The position numbers and the translations under genes are program-made. Below the pieces are notes generated by a model. The model did no database searches. It had not been told where the DNA came from and saw only the letters and a list, made by a program, of their open reading frames with translations. From contig NZ_CP107917.1 in assembly GCF_036014175.1 (NCBI RefSeq), positions 3,100,001 to 3,164,000 of the forward strand: a DNA stretch of 64,000 nt, in the 5' to 3' direction. This DNA comes from Streptomyces sp. NBC_00443. Lineage in GTDB: Bacteria; Actinomycetota; Actinomycetes; Streptomycetales; Streptomycetaceae. Positions 18,279 to 27,178 of this stretch are shown piece after piece. The number at the start of each line of letters is the position of its first letter. Position 1 is the stretch's first letter.

Positions 18279-19376
18279 TCAGTCCTTGGTCGTGCACTTC
18301 GGCAGGTCGGCCGTGTCGCCGGAGCGGATGTCCTTCAGGGCGCCGAGGGCGTCGTCGATGGTGCCGACCTTGACCAGGGTGAGCCCGCCCGGGACGTCCC
18401 TGGCGGCCGTCGCACAGTTGTCGGCCGGCGTGAGGAAGTACTGGGCGCCCTTCTCGCGCGCGCCGACGGTCTTCATCTCGATGCCGCCGATGGGGCCGAC
18501 CTTGCCGGCGTCGTCGATGGTGCCGGTGCCGGCGACGAACTTGCCGCCGGTCAGGCTGCCCGGGGTGAGCTTGTCGTAGAGCCCGAGCGCGAACATCAGG
18601 CCCGCGCTGGGGCCGCCGACGTCGGCGAGCTTGATGTCGACGGTGAACGGGAAGGTGTGGTCGGTCCCGGCGGAGATCCCGACGACGGCGCGCTTCTCGC
18701 CGCTGTCGTCGGACTCGGCGGTCCTGATCGTGATCTTCTCGGTCTTCGTCGGCGTCCGGCGCTCCTTCTCGGCGGCGACCTGCTCCTTGGCCGGCACGAT
18801 CGTGAAGACGACGTCCTGGCCCGGCTTGTGCTTGGTCACCAGCTCGGCGACGTTCGCGGGCTCCTTCACCGTCGTACCGTCGACGGACTTGATGACGTCA
18901 CCGGCGTGCAGCTTGCCCTCGGCAGGCGTCCCCTTGACCACGGTCGAGACGATCACCCAGCTCTTCACCGGGATGTCCAGTGCCTTCAGGGCGGCGACCT
19001 TGGCGCTCTCCTGGGACTGGCTGAACTCCTCGGCGTTCTCCTGGGTGGACTGCTCCTCGGTCTTGCCGTCCGGGTAGAGGGTGTCGTGGGGCACGACCTT
19101 GTTGTCATGGGCCAGCCACCCGTAGACCGCCTCCACGAGGTTCATCCTGTAGTCGGCGCTGGTGACCCGGACGGTGGTCATGTTGAGGTGTCCGGTCGTC
19201 GGGTAGGTCTTGCGACCGTTGACCTGCAGCACCGGCTCGCCGTCATGATCGCCGAGGGTGTTCACCGTCGGCCCGGGCGACATCTCCGCGTACGGCACGG
19301 GGATGAAGACTCCCGCGCACAGGAGCGCGATCAGCATCAGGGTGGAGGCGAGCATCGTCGCGGTGCGGCGTGGCAT
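18279..19376 (-). CDS. YlbL-type PDZ and Lon-like (S16) membrane protease
   Basis: The 365-residue protein has one N-terminal membrane anchor (TMLASTLMLIALLCAGVFI), an extracytoplasmic PDZ domain (about residues 125-205, with GTPAEGKLHAGDVIKSVDG), and a C-terminal S16 Lon-like domain. The catalytic serine is in GGPSAGLMFAL (about 265-275). The partner lysine is in GGIEMKTVGAREKGA (about 310-324). It matches the YlbL family, in which B. subtilis YlbL degrades a cell-division inhibitor after DNA damage. That role is not demonstrated here. The gene is preceded on the same strand by a 55-residue membrane protein gene. Confidence 0.92.
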   Translation of the reverse strand: MPRRTATMLASTLMLIALLCAGVFIPVPYAEMSPGPTVNTLGDHDGEPVLQVNGRKTYPTTGHLNMTTVRVTSADYRMNLVEAVYGWLAHDNKVVPHDTLYPDGKTEEQSTQENAEEFSQSQESAKVAALKALDIPVKSWVIVSTVVKGTPAEGKLHAGDVIKSVDGTTVKEPANVAELVTKHKPGQDVVFTIVPAKEQVAAEKERRTPTKTEKITIRTAESDDSGEKRAVVGISAGTDHTFPFTVDIKLADVGGPSAGLMFALGLYDKLTPGSLTGGKFVAGTGTIDDAGKVGPIGGIEMKTVGAREKGAQYFLTPADNCATAARDVPGGLTLVKVGTIDDALGALKDIRSGDTADLPKCTTKD

Positions 19377-19438
19377 GCCCCGACAGTACGTGACACGCCT
19401 GTCAGTGCCCCGTCAGGGCGGCAAACCCGCCCCCGCGA

Positions 19439-19606
19439 TCAGGTGCGGGAGGAGGACCTCTTCTCCATGGCCTCGCGGAACCGGGCATACCCGTCGAGCT
19501 CGGGCCCGTCGCCCCGTGCCTTGCGGGTCCGGTTGGCCCAACTGCCCCACAGGCCGGCGCCGATCGCAGCCGCGAGCGGAATCAGCAACCAGGCGAGTGC
19601 CGCCAT
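19439..19606 (-). CDS. Small single-pass membrane protein, 55 aa
   Basis: A short gene starts at ATG 19606 after the strong ribosome-binding site GGGAGG (5-nt spacing) and ends at the TGA at 19439. The product begins MAALAWLLIPLAAAIGAGLW (membrane helix) and continues with a basic stretch NRTRKARG. It ends in a soluble helix, LDGYARFREAMEKRSSSRT. The predicted topology puts the basic tail in the cytoplasm. It lies 62 nt upstream of the PDZ-protease gene on the same strand, so it is probably cotranscribed. The function is unknown; a modulator or substrate of the protease is one possibility. Confidence 0.78.
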   Translation of the reverse strand: MAALAWLLIPLAAAIGAGLWGSWANRTRKARGDGPELDGYARFREAMEKRSSSRT

Positions 19607-19803
19607 GCTGTCCTCCCATCCCCAATGAGCGACCGCAACTGACTGATCAGCAGATTAACCACTGGCACTGACAACGCTCACGTCAGGGGTGCGGTTACGC
19701 AACCGGAGTGGGGTGGACGGGTTCCGCCGGACCGGGACGGGGACGGGTCAGCAGGCGTCGACCCGCCCACCCGGCGCCCGGCCACCACCCCTCAACGACG
19801 GCG

Positions 19804-20262
19804 CTACGCGCCGACCCACTCTTCGGTGCCGTCGGAGAACTTCTGGTGCTTCCAGATCGGCACCTCGTGCTTGAGGTCGTCGATCAGCTTCCGGCACGCC
19901 TCGAAGGCTTCTCCGCGATGCGGACAGGAGACGGCGACGACGACGGCGAGGTCTCCGACCCTGAGGTCCCCGACCCGGTGCACGGCCGCGAGCGCCCGCA
20001 CCGGATACTCGGCGACGACCTTCTCGGCGACGCGCCGCATCTCGGCCTCGGCGCTCGGGTGGCAGGAGTACCCGAGCTCGCCGACATCGGCGCCCCCGTC
20101 GTGGTTGCGCACGGTCCCGGCGAAGAGCGCGATGCCGCCGGCCGCGTCGTCCCCGACGAGCCGGAAGACCTCGTCCACGGAGAGCGGCGTATCGCGGATG
20201 GCGAGCAGCTTGATGGGGTCCTGCGCGGCCTGCTCACCGGGGTGATCATGGGTGGGTGCCAT
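19804..20262 (-). CDS. moaE: Molybdopterin synthase catalytic subunit MoaE
   Basis: MoaE adds dithiolene sulfur from the MoaD thiocarboxylate to precursor Z in molybdenum-cofactor synthesis. The 152-residue length is normal. Visible motifs are GGIALFAGTVRNHDGG (substrate loop), LAAVHRVGDLRVGDLAVVVAVSCPHRGEAF, and the C-terminal RKLIDDLKHEVPIWKHQKFSDG with the catalytic lysines. The start is ATG 20262 (MAPTHDHPGEQ), directly after GGAGG; a longer frame is possible but unlikely. The partner moaD is not in the window. MoeZ at 51904-53082 would activate MoaD in the same pathway. Confidence 0.93.
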   Translation of the reverse strand: MAPTHDHPGEQAAQDPIKLLAIRDTPLSVDEVFRLVGDDAAGGIALFAGTVRNHDGGADVGELGYSCHPSAEAEMRRVAEKVVAEYPVRALAAVHRVGDLRVGDLAVVVAVSCPHRGEAFEACRKLIDDLKHEVPIWKHQKFSDGTEEWVGA

Positions 20263-20350
20263 GCCTCCATCGTGCACCAGGTCACCGGCACCGGGGAATT
20301 GCCGATTCGCCCGGCACACGCGCGTGGAGGTTTGGAGGGTCGTACGGACC

Positions 20351-21469
20351 TCAGATCCGCCGCCGGGCCTTCCGTGCCCTGCGCACCACCGCCGCCGCGC
20401 CCAGCAGGGCCACCGTCGCTCCTGCGGCGCCGGCCGCCGTGGCGTCCTTGCGTCCGAGCCGCCGCCCGGCCACCGTGTGCCTGCCGGAGACCTCCTCCAG
20501 CAGCTCCGCGAGCACTTCCTCGTTGGTCCACTGCGGCCGCCACCCGGCGTCGTGGAGCCGGCTCCCGCTCACGACCCAGGGGTACATCGTGTACGCCAGG
20601 TCGCCGGCCGGGGAGGGCGTCAGTCCGATCCGGTGCAGCCGGGCCGCCGCACCGAGCGCGACCGCCGACGGCAGCTCCATACGGCGGATCCCGCTGAGTT
20701 CCTCGACCTCCTCCTGCTCCAGCCAGCCGTCACAGCCGACGGCGAGTTCCCCGTCGACCTTCTCCAGGACGGCGTACTCCAGGGCACTGCACAGATCCTC
20801 GACGTGGCAGAACTGCCAGGCGGGCCGGGAACCGGCGACGACGAGCAGCCGCGGTGACTCGAAGTACCTGGTCAGTGCGGTGTCCGTGCCGCCCACGAGT
20901 ACCGCGGGCCGGACAACGGTGACATTGAGTCCGGGGTGGGCCCGCGGTGCCCTTCGCGCGAGGCGCTCGATCTCCAGCAGATCCCCGACCCCGGTGGCCT
21001 CCGCCGTCGCCCGCAGCTCGGCGTCCTCGGACAGCGGGAGCTCGTTCTCCGGCAGCGCCCCGTAGACCATCGCGGAGGTGCACAGCACGACCCGGTGGAT
21101 CCCGGCCGCCGCCGCGGCCGTCAGAACGGTCTGCGTCCCCCGAACGTTGTATGCCGTCCGGGCGGCGGAATCCGTCTCCAGATCCAGGTCGAGCGCCAGG
21201 TGTACGACCACGTCGGCGCCCCGCAGCTTGTCCGCGATCGCCGGGTCCCGCACGTCCAGGATGTGCCACTGCGCCGCCGCGCACTCGCCGCGCCGCTCGT
21301 CGATGGCGATGACCTGCTTGACCTCGTCCGACGCGACCAGCCGCTCGGTGAGCAGGGCACCGATGCCGGACGCGGCACCGGTCACCGCGACGACGGGGCC
21401 GCGCACGCCGCGCGCGGGAGGGGTTGACTGGTTTCGCGCTGCGCGAACCTGCGGATCAGGGGAACTCAC
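20351..21469 (-). CDS. NAD-dependent epimerase/dehydratase (extended SDR)
   Basis: The 372-residue extended short-chain dehydrogenase has the nucleotide-binding motif VAVTGAASGIGALLTERL, a downstream ADVVVHLALDLD strand, and LCTSAMVYGALPENE with the catalytic Tyr. The expected YxxxK is not clear: the next basic residue is in EIERLAR. The C-terminus has a hydrophobic helix ATAAGAAGATVALLGAAAVV and a basic tail, suggesting membrane association. The start is GTG 21469, with GGAG 7 nt upstream; a longer frame upstream is not supported. The substrate is unknown, possibly a sugar nucleotide. Confidence 0.82.
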   Translation of the reverse strand: MSSPDPQVRAARNQSTPPARGVRGPVVAVTGAASGIGALLTERLVASDEVKQVIAIDERRGECAAAQWHILDVRDPAIADKLRGADVVVHLALDLDLETDSAARTAYNVRGTQTVLTAAAAAGIHRVVLCTSAMVYGALPENELPLSEDAELRATAEATGVGDLLEIERLARRAPRAHPGLNVTVVRPAVLVGGTDTALTRYFESPRLLVVAGSRPAWQFCHVEDLCSALEYAVLEKVDGELAVGCDGWLEQEEVEELSGIRRMELPSAVALGAAARLHRIGLTPSPAGDLAYTMYPWVVSGSRLHDAGWRPQWTNEEVLAELLEEVSGRHTVAGRRLGRKDATAAGAAGATVALLGAAAVVRRARKARRRI

Positions 21470-21662
21470 CGGGCGTCTCCAGCGGTTGTCTTCAGTACGG
21501 ACGCGAGTGACGCGTACGTACCAGGTGGCATCCATCCTGCCGCAGGCCAAGAGTCGGCGAAGCACCGAGGCCCGAACGGCTCGCGGTGTCTACGCTGGGT
21601 GGTGTTATCGGGCAGTCGCGCCGCCGGTGCCAAACCGGTGGCCTTACCAGCCGAGGAATCCC

Positions 21663-23129
21663 GTGAGTGACACCCCATTCGGATTCGGCCTTCCGCCGGA
21701 GGAGCCGGACGACGGCGACGAGGGCAAGAAGAAGGACCAGCAGAGCGGTGGTGGTCAGGGCCCGGCCAACCCGTTCGGTTTCGGCGGGCTGCCCGGAGCC
21801 GGTGGCTTCGGTGGCACCGGTGCCGACAATCCGTTCGCTGCCATGTTCGGTTCCCTGAACCCCAACGACCTGGGCGCCGCGTTCCAGCAGCTGGGCCAGA
21901 TGCTCTCCTACGAGGGCGGCCCGGTGAACTGGGACATGGCCAAGCAGATCGCCCGCCAGACGGTCTCCCAGGGCACTTCCGACGGCACCAAGGACGCGAG
22001 CGTCGGCCCCGCCGAGCGCAACGCGGTTCAGGAAGCCGTCCGCCTGGCCGACCTGTGGCTCGACGACGCGACGGCGCTGCCGTCCGGCGCGGGCTCCGCG
22101 GTGGCGTGGTCACGCGCGGAGTGGGTCGAGGCGACCCTGCCCGCGTGGCAGGAGCTCGTCGACCCGGTGGCCGAGCGCGTCGGCACCGCCATGGGTGACG
22201 TCCTGCCGGAGGAGATGCAGGCCATGGCCGGCCCGCTGATCGGCATGATGCGCTCGATGGGCGGCGCCATGTTCGGCACGCAGATCGGGCAGGCCGTCGG
22301 CGTGCTCGCGGGCGAGGTCGTCGGCTCCACCGACATCGGTCTGCCGCTCGGCCCTGTGGGCAAGGCCGCGCTGCTGCCGATCAACATCGAGACGTTCGGC
22401 AAGGACCTGGGCGTACCGAAGGAGGAGGTGCGGCTGTACATCGCTCTGCGCGAGGCGGCCCACCAGCGCCTCTTCGCGCACGTGCCGTGGCTGCGCTCGC
22501 ACCTGTTCGGCGCGGTCGACGGCTACGCGCGCGGGATCAAGGTCGACACGGCCAAGCTGGAGGACGTGGTCGGCCAGTTCGACCCGCAGAATCCGGAGCA
22601 GCTGCAGGACGCCCTCCAGCAGGGCATGTTCCAGCCGGAGGACACTCCGGAGCAGAAGGCGGCTCTGGCCCGTCTGGAGACGGCTCTGGCGCTCGTCGAG
22701 GGCTGGGTCGACGCGGTGGTCCACGCGGCCGCGAAGCCCCGCCTGTCGTCCGCTGACGCCCTGCGTGAGACGCTGCGGCGCCGGCGCGCCTCGGGCGGCC
22801 CGGCGGAGCAGACGTTCGCCACGCTGATCGGCCTGGAACTGCGCCCGCGCCGTCTGCGCGACGCCTCCCGTCTGTGGGCCTCGCTCACGGACGCGCGCGG
22901 TGTCGACGGCCGGGACGCCCTGTGGGCCCACCCGGACATGCTGCCGACGGCCTCCGACCTGGACGACCCGGACGGATTCGTGCACCGCGAGCAGATCGAC
23001 TTCTCCGAGCTGGACAAGATGCTCGGCGAGGCGGCGGGCGGCTCGACCGGGAAGCCGGACCTGAAGAAGAAGGACGACGACACCAAGGGCGACGCCCAGG
23101 GTGACTCCAAGGACGACGACACCGAGTGA
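21663..23129 (+). CDS. Zincin-like metalloprotease family protein (DUF2342/TIGR03624 type)
   Basis: The 488-residue protein has a Gly/Pro/Phe-rich, repeat-like N-terminus (about 1-60: NPFGFGG...). A conserved domain follows with YEGGPVNWDMAKQIARQ, the REAAHQRLFAHVPWLRSHL block (the likely zinc-binding histidine region), and HPDMLPTASDLDDPDGFV near the end. The C-terminus is very acidic/lysine-rich. This matches a family of predicted zinc-dependent peptidases found mainly in actinobacteria. No signal peptide is seen. The start is GTG 21663 with GAGGAA upstream. Its stop overlaps the GTG of the Nudix gene (GTGA), so the two are coupled. Confidence 0.85.
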   Translation: MSDTPFGFGLPPEEPDDGDEGKKKDQQSGGGQGPANPFGFGGLPGAGGFGGTGADNPFAAMFGSLNPNDLGAAFQQLGQMLSYEGGPVNWDMAKQIARQTVSQGTSDGTKDASVGPAERNAVQEAVRLADLWLDDATALPSGAGSAVAWSRAEWVEATLPAWQELVDPVAERVGTAMGDVLPEEMQAMAGPLIGMMRSMGGAMFGTQIGQAVGVLAGEVVGSTDIGLPLGPVGKAALLPINIETFGKDLGVPKEEVRLYIALREAAHQRLFAHVPWLRSHLFGAVDGYARGIKVDTAKLEDVVGQFDPQNPEQLQDALQQGMFQPEDTPEQKAALARLETALALVEGWVDAVVHAAAKPRLSSADALRETLRRRRASGGPAEQTFATLIGLELRPRRLRDASRLWASLTDARGVDGRDALWAHPDMLPTASDLDDPDGFVHREQIDFSELDKMLGEAAGGSTGKPDLKKKDDDTKGDAQGDSKDDDTE

Positions 23130-23647
23130 GCCTGTACGACGACGCGGTCCTCGTGCTGAAGGGCTACGAGGACCAGCCGGACCTGCGCCAGACCTATCTG
23201 GAGCATCTGGAGGCCCATCCGGACGGAATGTGGAAGGCCTGCGGGGACGGGCACATCACCGCGAGCGCGCTGGTGATCGACCCGTCGCGCGGGAGCGTGC
23301 TGCTCACGCTGCACAAGAAGATGCGCATGTGGCTGCAGATGGGCGGCCACTGCGAGCCGGCCGACGACACGATGGCCTCGGCCGCCCTGCGCGAGGCGAC
23401 CGAGGAGTCGGGCATCGCGGGGCTGACTCTGCTGTCCGGCGGTCCCGTCCGCCTGGACCGGCACCACACCCCGTGCGCCTGGCACCTCGACGTCCAGTAC
23501 GCGGCACTGGCTCCGGCCGGAGCCGTGGAGGCGATCAGCGAGGAGTCCCTCGACCTGCGCTGGTTCGCCTACGACGAGGTGGCGGAGGTGGCCGACGACT
23601 CGGTCGTACGCCTGCTGGAGGCGACACGGGCGAGGCTCGCGGCCTGA
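23126..23647 (+). CDS. Nudix hydrolase
   Basis: The 173-residue protein has a Nudix box in QMGGHCEPADDTMASAALREATEESGI, with the REATEESG catalytic helix (about residues 78-97). GHITASALVIDP is the preceding strand. It hydrolyses a nucleoside diphosphate linked to another moiety; the substrate is not predictable. The GTG start (23126) overlaps the TGA of the metalloprotease gene, showing translational coupling. A hairpin follows the stop. Confidence 0.9.
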   Translation: MSLYDDAVLVLKGYEDQPDLRQTYLEHLEAHPDGMWKACGDGHITASALVIDPSRGSVLLTLHKKMRMWLQMGGHCEPADDTMASAALREATEESGIAGLTLLSGGPVRLDRHHTPCAWHLDVQYAALAPAGAVEAISEESLDLRWFAYDEVAEVADDSVVRLLEATRARLAA

Positions 23648-23654
23648 GATATGA

Positions 23655-23688
23655 GTGAGGGGCAACCGCGCTGACGGTCGCCCCTCAC
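23655..23688. terminator. Terminator hairpin after the Nudix gene
   Basis: A 14-nt stem GTGAGGGGCAACCG (23655-23668) pairs with CGGTCGCCCCTCAC (23675-23688) with one A:C mismatch. It lies between the convergent Nudix (+) and AIM24 (-) genes. Confidence 0.8.
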
Positions 23689-23704
23689 ATCTGCTTCCGG
23701 GCGG

Positions 23705-23775
23705 TGGGCCGCGCGCAAGGGACGCGGGGAACTGCGCGACCAGCCACATACGGCCCGCGGCCAGAAGCGGCCCAC
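23705..23775. repeat. Streptomyces intergenic repeat (GGGGAACTGCGCGACCAGCC family)
   Basis: The spacer holds GCGGGGAACTGCGCGACCAG followed by ccacatacggcccgcg. This is a widely dispersed Streptomyces intergenic element and is related to the copy at 3245-3312. No coding content is seen. Confidence 0.6.
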
Positions 23776-23809
23776 AGCCCCCGAGCCCCCCGGCCCACCA
23801 GCGGAGCGA

Positions 23810-24565
23810 TCAGCTCCAGACGTTGCCCTGGTTCTGGCCTCGCGCTCCCTGCTGGCCCATGCCGTACTGCGCGGCGAGGCCCGATCCGACCTGGGCGTTC
23901 TGCGGCGGCAGCAGCTCGCTGGGCTGGACGATCGCGTAACCGCTGCCCATGAAGCTGAGCTCCCAGCCCTCACCGGTGTTGCCGCGGCGCCGCCACACCC
24001 CGGAGGAGTGCGTCTGGGACTGCATCTGGACGCGCAGCCCGGTCGACCAGGCGACGATCGCGTCGGCGTCGCAGTTGACGTACTTGTCGGGCGTCACCTG
24101 CATCATCAGCGGCATGCCCGAGGTCATCAGGGCGACCTTGCCGCGGCCGGTGATGTTGAGCTGGTACTTCCCGGAGCCGGAGATGCCGTAGAGGCTGTCG
24201 ACGGCGATGACCTCGTGGTGCAGCGAGGAGTCCATCGCCAGCACGTAGCTGCTGTCGACGGTCAGGCCGTCCTGTTCCACGTCCACCATGTGCACGTGCT
24301 GCTTGAGGTTGGCGAGGTAGACCGTGCCCTGCCCGTGGCAGCGCATGAGGTCGAGGCCCTCACCGGTGTGTGCCCGCGCGCGTCCCTGCTGGTTGCTCTG
24401 GAACTCGGCGTCGAACTCGACCAGGCCCTGGTAGGCGACCATGGTCCCCTTGCGGGCGAGGATGTCGTCGTGGCCCTCCAGGGCGACGCGGAGCATCTGC
24501 TTGTTCTGCAGACTCCAGCGCTCCTGGGTCTGCTGGTCGTTGTAGGCGAAAAGCGGACTCTGCAT
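23810..24565 (-). CDS. AIM24 family protein (third gene of the TerD/AIM24 operon)
   Basis: This 251-residue protein is almost wholly one AIM24 domain, a beta-sandwich of unknown biochemical role related to tryptophan RNA-binding attenuator-like folds. Typical blocks are LARKGTMVAYQGLVEFDAEF, RCHGQGTVYLANLKQHVHMVDVE, GSGKYQLNITGRGKVALMTSG and STGLRVQMQSQTHSSGVWRRRGNTGEGWEL. The C-terminus is Gly/Gln-rich. It is third in the operon, with a 17-nt gap to the gene upstream and GAGGGGGAG as ribosome-binding site. No signal peptide or membrane helix is seen. Confidence 0.9.
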   Translation of the reverse strand: MQSPLFAYNDQQTQERWSLQNKQMLRVALEGHDDILARKGTMVAYQGLVEFDAEFQSNQQGRARAHTGEGLDLMRCHGQGTVYLANLKQHVHMVDVEQDGLTVDSSYVLAMDSSLHHEVIAVDSLYGISGSGKYQLNITGRGKVALMTSGMPLMMQVTPDKYVNCDADAIVAWSTGLRVQMQSQTHSSGVWRRRGNTGEGWELSFMGSGYAIVQPSELLPPQNAQVGSGLAAQYGMGQQGARGQNQGNVWS

Positions 24566-24582
24566 GGCGTTCTGGCTCCCCC

Positions 24583-25263
24583 TCAGCCCCGGACCCGGAG
24601 ACGGTCGGTGCTGTCCTCGCTGGGCTGGACGACGACGATGCCCTGGCCGGAGAAGGCCATCTGGTAGGCCTCACCGCTGCCCCGGCCGATGAGCGACTGC
24701 GCCTTGAAGCTGCGCTTGCCCTTCACCTTGAGGTTCGGGGACCAGGCGACGAGCGCGTCCGGGTCGACGTACGTCTCGTCCTCGCCGCCGCCGCAGTCGA
24801 CGACGATCGGCTTGCCCCGGGAGGTCAGCGCGACCCAGCCCTGCCCGGAGATCTTGGTGTTCCACAGGCCCTGTCCGGCGAACTTCGCCAGGCCCTTCAC
24901 CCGCTCGACGCCCCACGTCAGATGGGCGTCGAAGGCGAGCAGGTTGGTGGCGTTGACGGAGATGCCGTCGCCGTTGAGGTTGATGATGACCACGTTGGCG
25001 CCGTAGTCGGCGAGGTAGAGCAGTCCGTCGCCGGAGCACTTCATCAGGGGTGCGCCCTCGCCGGTCATCCAGTCCTTGGCGATCTGGCGCACGGCCGGCG
25101 GGTTGGGCTCGTACTGGACGAAGCCTTCGTAGGCGACCATCGATCCCACGCGCGCGAAGAGGTCGTTCCCGGTCTGCATGGCGATCTTCGCCATGTGGTT
25201 GCCGTGGTTCTCCATGCGGGCGGTGACGGGTGCGGGGGCGAAGCCCGCGAGTGGCTGGTTCAT
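24583..25263 (-). CDS. AIM24 family protein (second gene of the operon)
   Basis: The 226-residue AIM24-domain protein is paralogous to its two neighbours. Shared blocks include ARVGSMVAYEGFVQYEP, CSGDGLLYLADYGANVVIINL, AGQGLWNTKISGQGWVALTSRGKPIVV and AWSPNLKVK. Its ribosome-binding site GAGGGAG begins inside the upstream gene's stop region (11-nt gap), so translation is probably coupled. The function is unknown. Confidence 0.9.
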   Translation of the reverse strand: MNQPLAGFAPAPVTARMENHGNHMAKIAMQTGNDLFARVGSMVAYEGFVQYEPNPPAVRQIAKDWMTGEGAPLMKCSGDGLLYLADYGANVVIINLNGDGISVNATNLLAFDAHLTWGVERVKGLAKFAGQGLWNTKISGQGWVALTSRGKPIVVDCGGGEDETYVDPDALVAWSPNLKVKGKRSFKAQSLIGRGSGEAYQMAFSGQGIVVVQPSEDSTDRLRVRG

Positions 25264-25274
25264 GACGGGCTCCC

Positions 25275-27029
25275 TCAGATCTCGTACGGCTGGACGACGA
25301 TGAAGTTGCCGGGAGCGGCCCGGAACTGGAGGTTGACGCTCTCTCCGGTGTCGCCGGGGTAGGCGTTGCGGCGCATCCGTACCTGGCTGGAGACGATCAC
25401 CTGGGCCGCGGACGACCAGGCGACAACGGCGTTGGCGTCGGCGAACGTCGTGGGCGTGACCGGCAGCACCACGGGCGTGCCGTGCGTCTTGACGACGATC
25501 GTGCCGGTGCCCGTGAACTGCATCGTGAACAGCGCGCCGCCGGGGATGCCGTGGCCCTCGATACGGCGGATCTCGTACTGGAGGCTCTCGTCGAAAGCGA
25601 GGACGTTCTCGGCGGAGACGCAGATGCCGTCGCCCTGGAGCTCGATCGGGTGCAGCATCGTGGAGTTCTCGGCGAGGAACACCTGGCCCTGACCGGTACA
25701 GCGCATCAGCTGCATCTCCTGGCCGGTCGCGTTGCCCACGATCCGGCCGGAGAATCCGGCGCCCTTGTAGCTGAAGTCGACCTTGCCCTGGTAGAGCACC
25801 ATGCTGCCCTGCCGGGCCAGCACGGGCTGCCCGCCGATGCCGAGGTCGACGCGGACCATCTTCTTGTTCTGCTGCGTCCAGCGCTGACCGGTGGGCGTCT
25901 CCTTGAACTGCTGGAGCGCCGCGGCCACACCGGGGCCCTGGGGCGCGCCCTGAGGTGCACCCTGCGGGGCTCCGTAGGGGGCCTGCTGGCCGGGGACCTG
26001 CCCGTAGGGGGGCTGCTGGCCGTAGCCCGGAGGCGGGGTCGCCTGACCGTAGCCGGGCGGCGGAGTCGGCTGGCCGTAGCCAGGAGGCGGGGCCGGTGCC
26101 TGCGGGGCCTGAGGCTGGGCGTAACCGGGCGGCGGCGGGGCGCTCGGGGCGGGAGCCTGGCCGTACGGCGGCTGCTGCCCGGGCTGGCCGTAGGGCGCGG
26201 GAGCCGGGGCGGGGGGCGGCGGGGCGCCACCGGGCGGCGTGATCGGCGCGACGATCGTGGGCTGGGCATGCACCGAGGGCGCCGGGGCCGGAGGCGGCGG
26301 GGACCCCTGCGGGGGTGCGAAGCCCTGCGCGGCGGGCTGTGGTGCGGGCGCAGGAGCCGGGGCCGGAGCGGGCACGGGAGCCGGTGCAGGGGCCGGGGCG
26401 CTGAAGGCGGGCGGCGCGGTGGCCTGGGCGGGCGGTGCGAAGCCAGGGGCCGCACCGGCCTGCGGCTGCTGGGCCTGCTGCGGGGCGTCCGGCGTCTCCT
26501 CCTCGGCGACCTCGCCGCCGAAGTTCTTCAGCAGCGCATCGAGGCCGCCGTCGAAGCCCTGTCCGACGGCGGCGAACCGCCAGACGTCCTTGAGGTAGAA
26601 GTCGCCTAGCATCACGGCGCGTTCGGTGGAGAACTCCGAGCCGCTGAAGGCGTACCGGGCCACCTCCTCGCCACCGGCGACGATACGGACGTACCCGGGG
26701 CCGACCTGCGACATCTGTCCGGCGCCGTCGATCGTCGCCGTGAAGGACAGCTTCTGGATCTGCGGGGGGATCTTGTCGAGTGTGACCCGGAAGGACTCCG
26801 TGTCGCCGGCCTGGGCGCCGAGGAGCTGAACGGACTCCTCGGGGGACTTGGGCTGGTTGAAGAAGATGAAGTAGCGGTCGTCCGAGAGCCGTTCGTCGGC
26901 GTCGAGACCGAAGCAGCTGATGTCGAAAGACAACCCCGGAGCGGCGATCTGTACCCCTACGTACAGATCCGTGCCCGCGGTGAGGTCACTGATCCTGGCC
27001 TTGTGGCCGCGTTGGAATTCCCTGGCCAT
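25275..27029 (-). CDS. TerD-AIM24 fusion protein
   Basis: The 584-residue protein has an N-terminal TerD domain (about 1-180), a long Pro/Ala/Gly/Gln-rich linker (about 185-375) and a C-terminal AIM24 domain (about 380-580). The TerD part shows PGLSFDISCFGLDADERLSDDRYFIFFNQPKSPEESV, including acidic residues of the calcium-binding site, and FTATID. The linker repeats PPGYGQ-like units. TerD proteins belong to tellurite/stress-response systems at the membrane. The start is ATG 27029 (MAREFQRGHKARISDLTAGTD). It heads the operon with the two AIM24 genes. Confidence 0.92.
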   Translation of the reverse strand: MAREFQRGHKARISDLTAGTDLYVGVQIAAPGLSFDISCFGLDADERLSDDRYFIFFNQPKSPEESVQLLGAQAGDTESFRVTLDKIPPQIQKLSFTATIDGAGQMSQVGPGYVRIVAGGEEVARYAFSGSEFSTERAVMLGDFYLKDVWRFAAVGQGFDGGLDALLKNFGGEVAEEETPDAPQQAQQPQAGAAPGFAPPAQATAPPAFSAPAPAPAPVPAPAPAPAPAPQPAAQGFAPPQGSPPPPAPAPSVHAQPTIVAPITPPGGAPPPPAPAPAPYGQPGQQPPYGQAPAPSAPPPPGYAQPQAPQAPAPPPGYGQPTPPPGYGQATPPPGYGQQPPYGQVPGQQAPYGAPQGAPQGAPQGPGVAAALQQFKETPTGQRWTQQNKKMVRVDLGIGGQPVLARQGSMVLYQGKVDFSYKGAGFSGRIVGNATGQEMQLMRCTGQGQVFLAENSTMLHPIELQGDGICVSAENVLAFDESLQYEIRRIEGHGIPGGALFTMQFTGTGTIVVKTHGTPVVLPVTPTTFADANAVVAWSSAAQVIVSSQVRMRRNAYPGDTGESVNLQFRAAPGNFIVVQPYEI

Positions 27030-27178
27030 GCGTAACGACCGTCCCCCATCCCGAATGTAATTGCGTCGCGCCAGGCTAACGGCAAACTCGGACATCGAGC
27101 CAAGCCGGTACAGACCCGGTACACAACCCTCGCCCGGCCCAACCGGAAGCGCCGCCTCCGGGGGTCCTCAGGGAGCAG

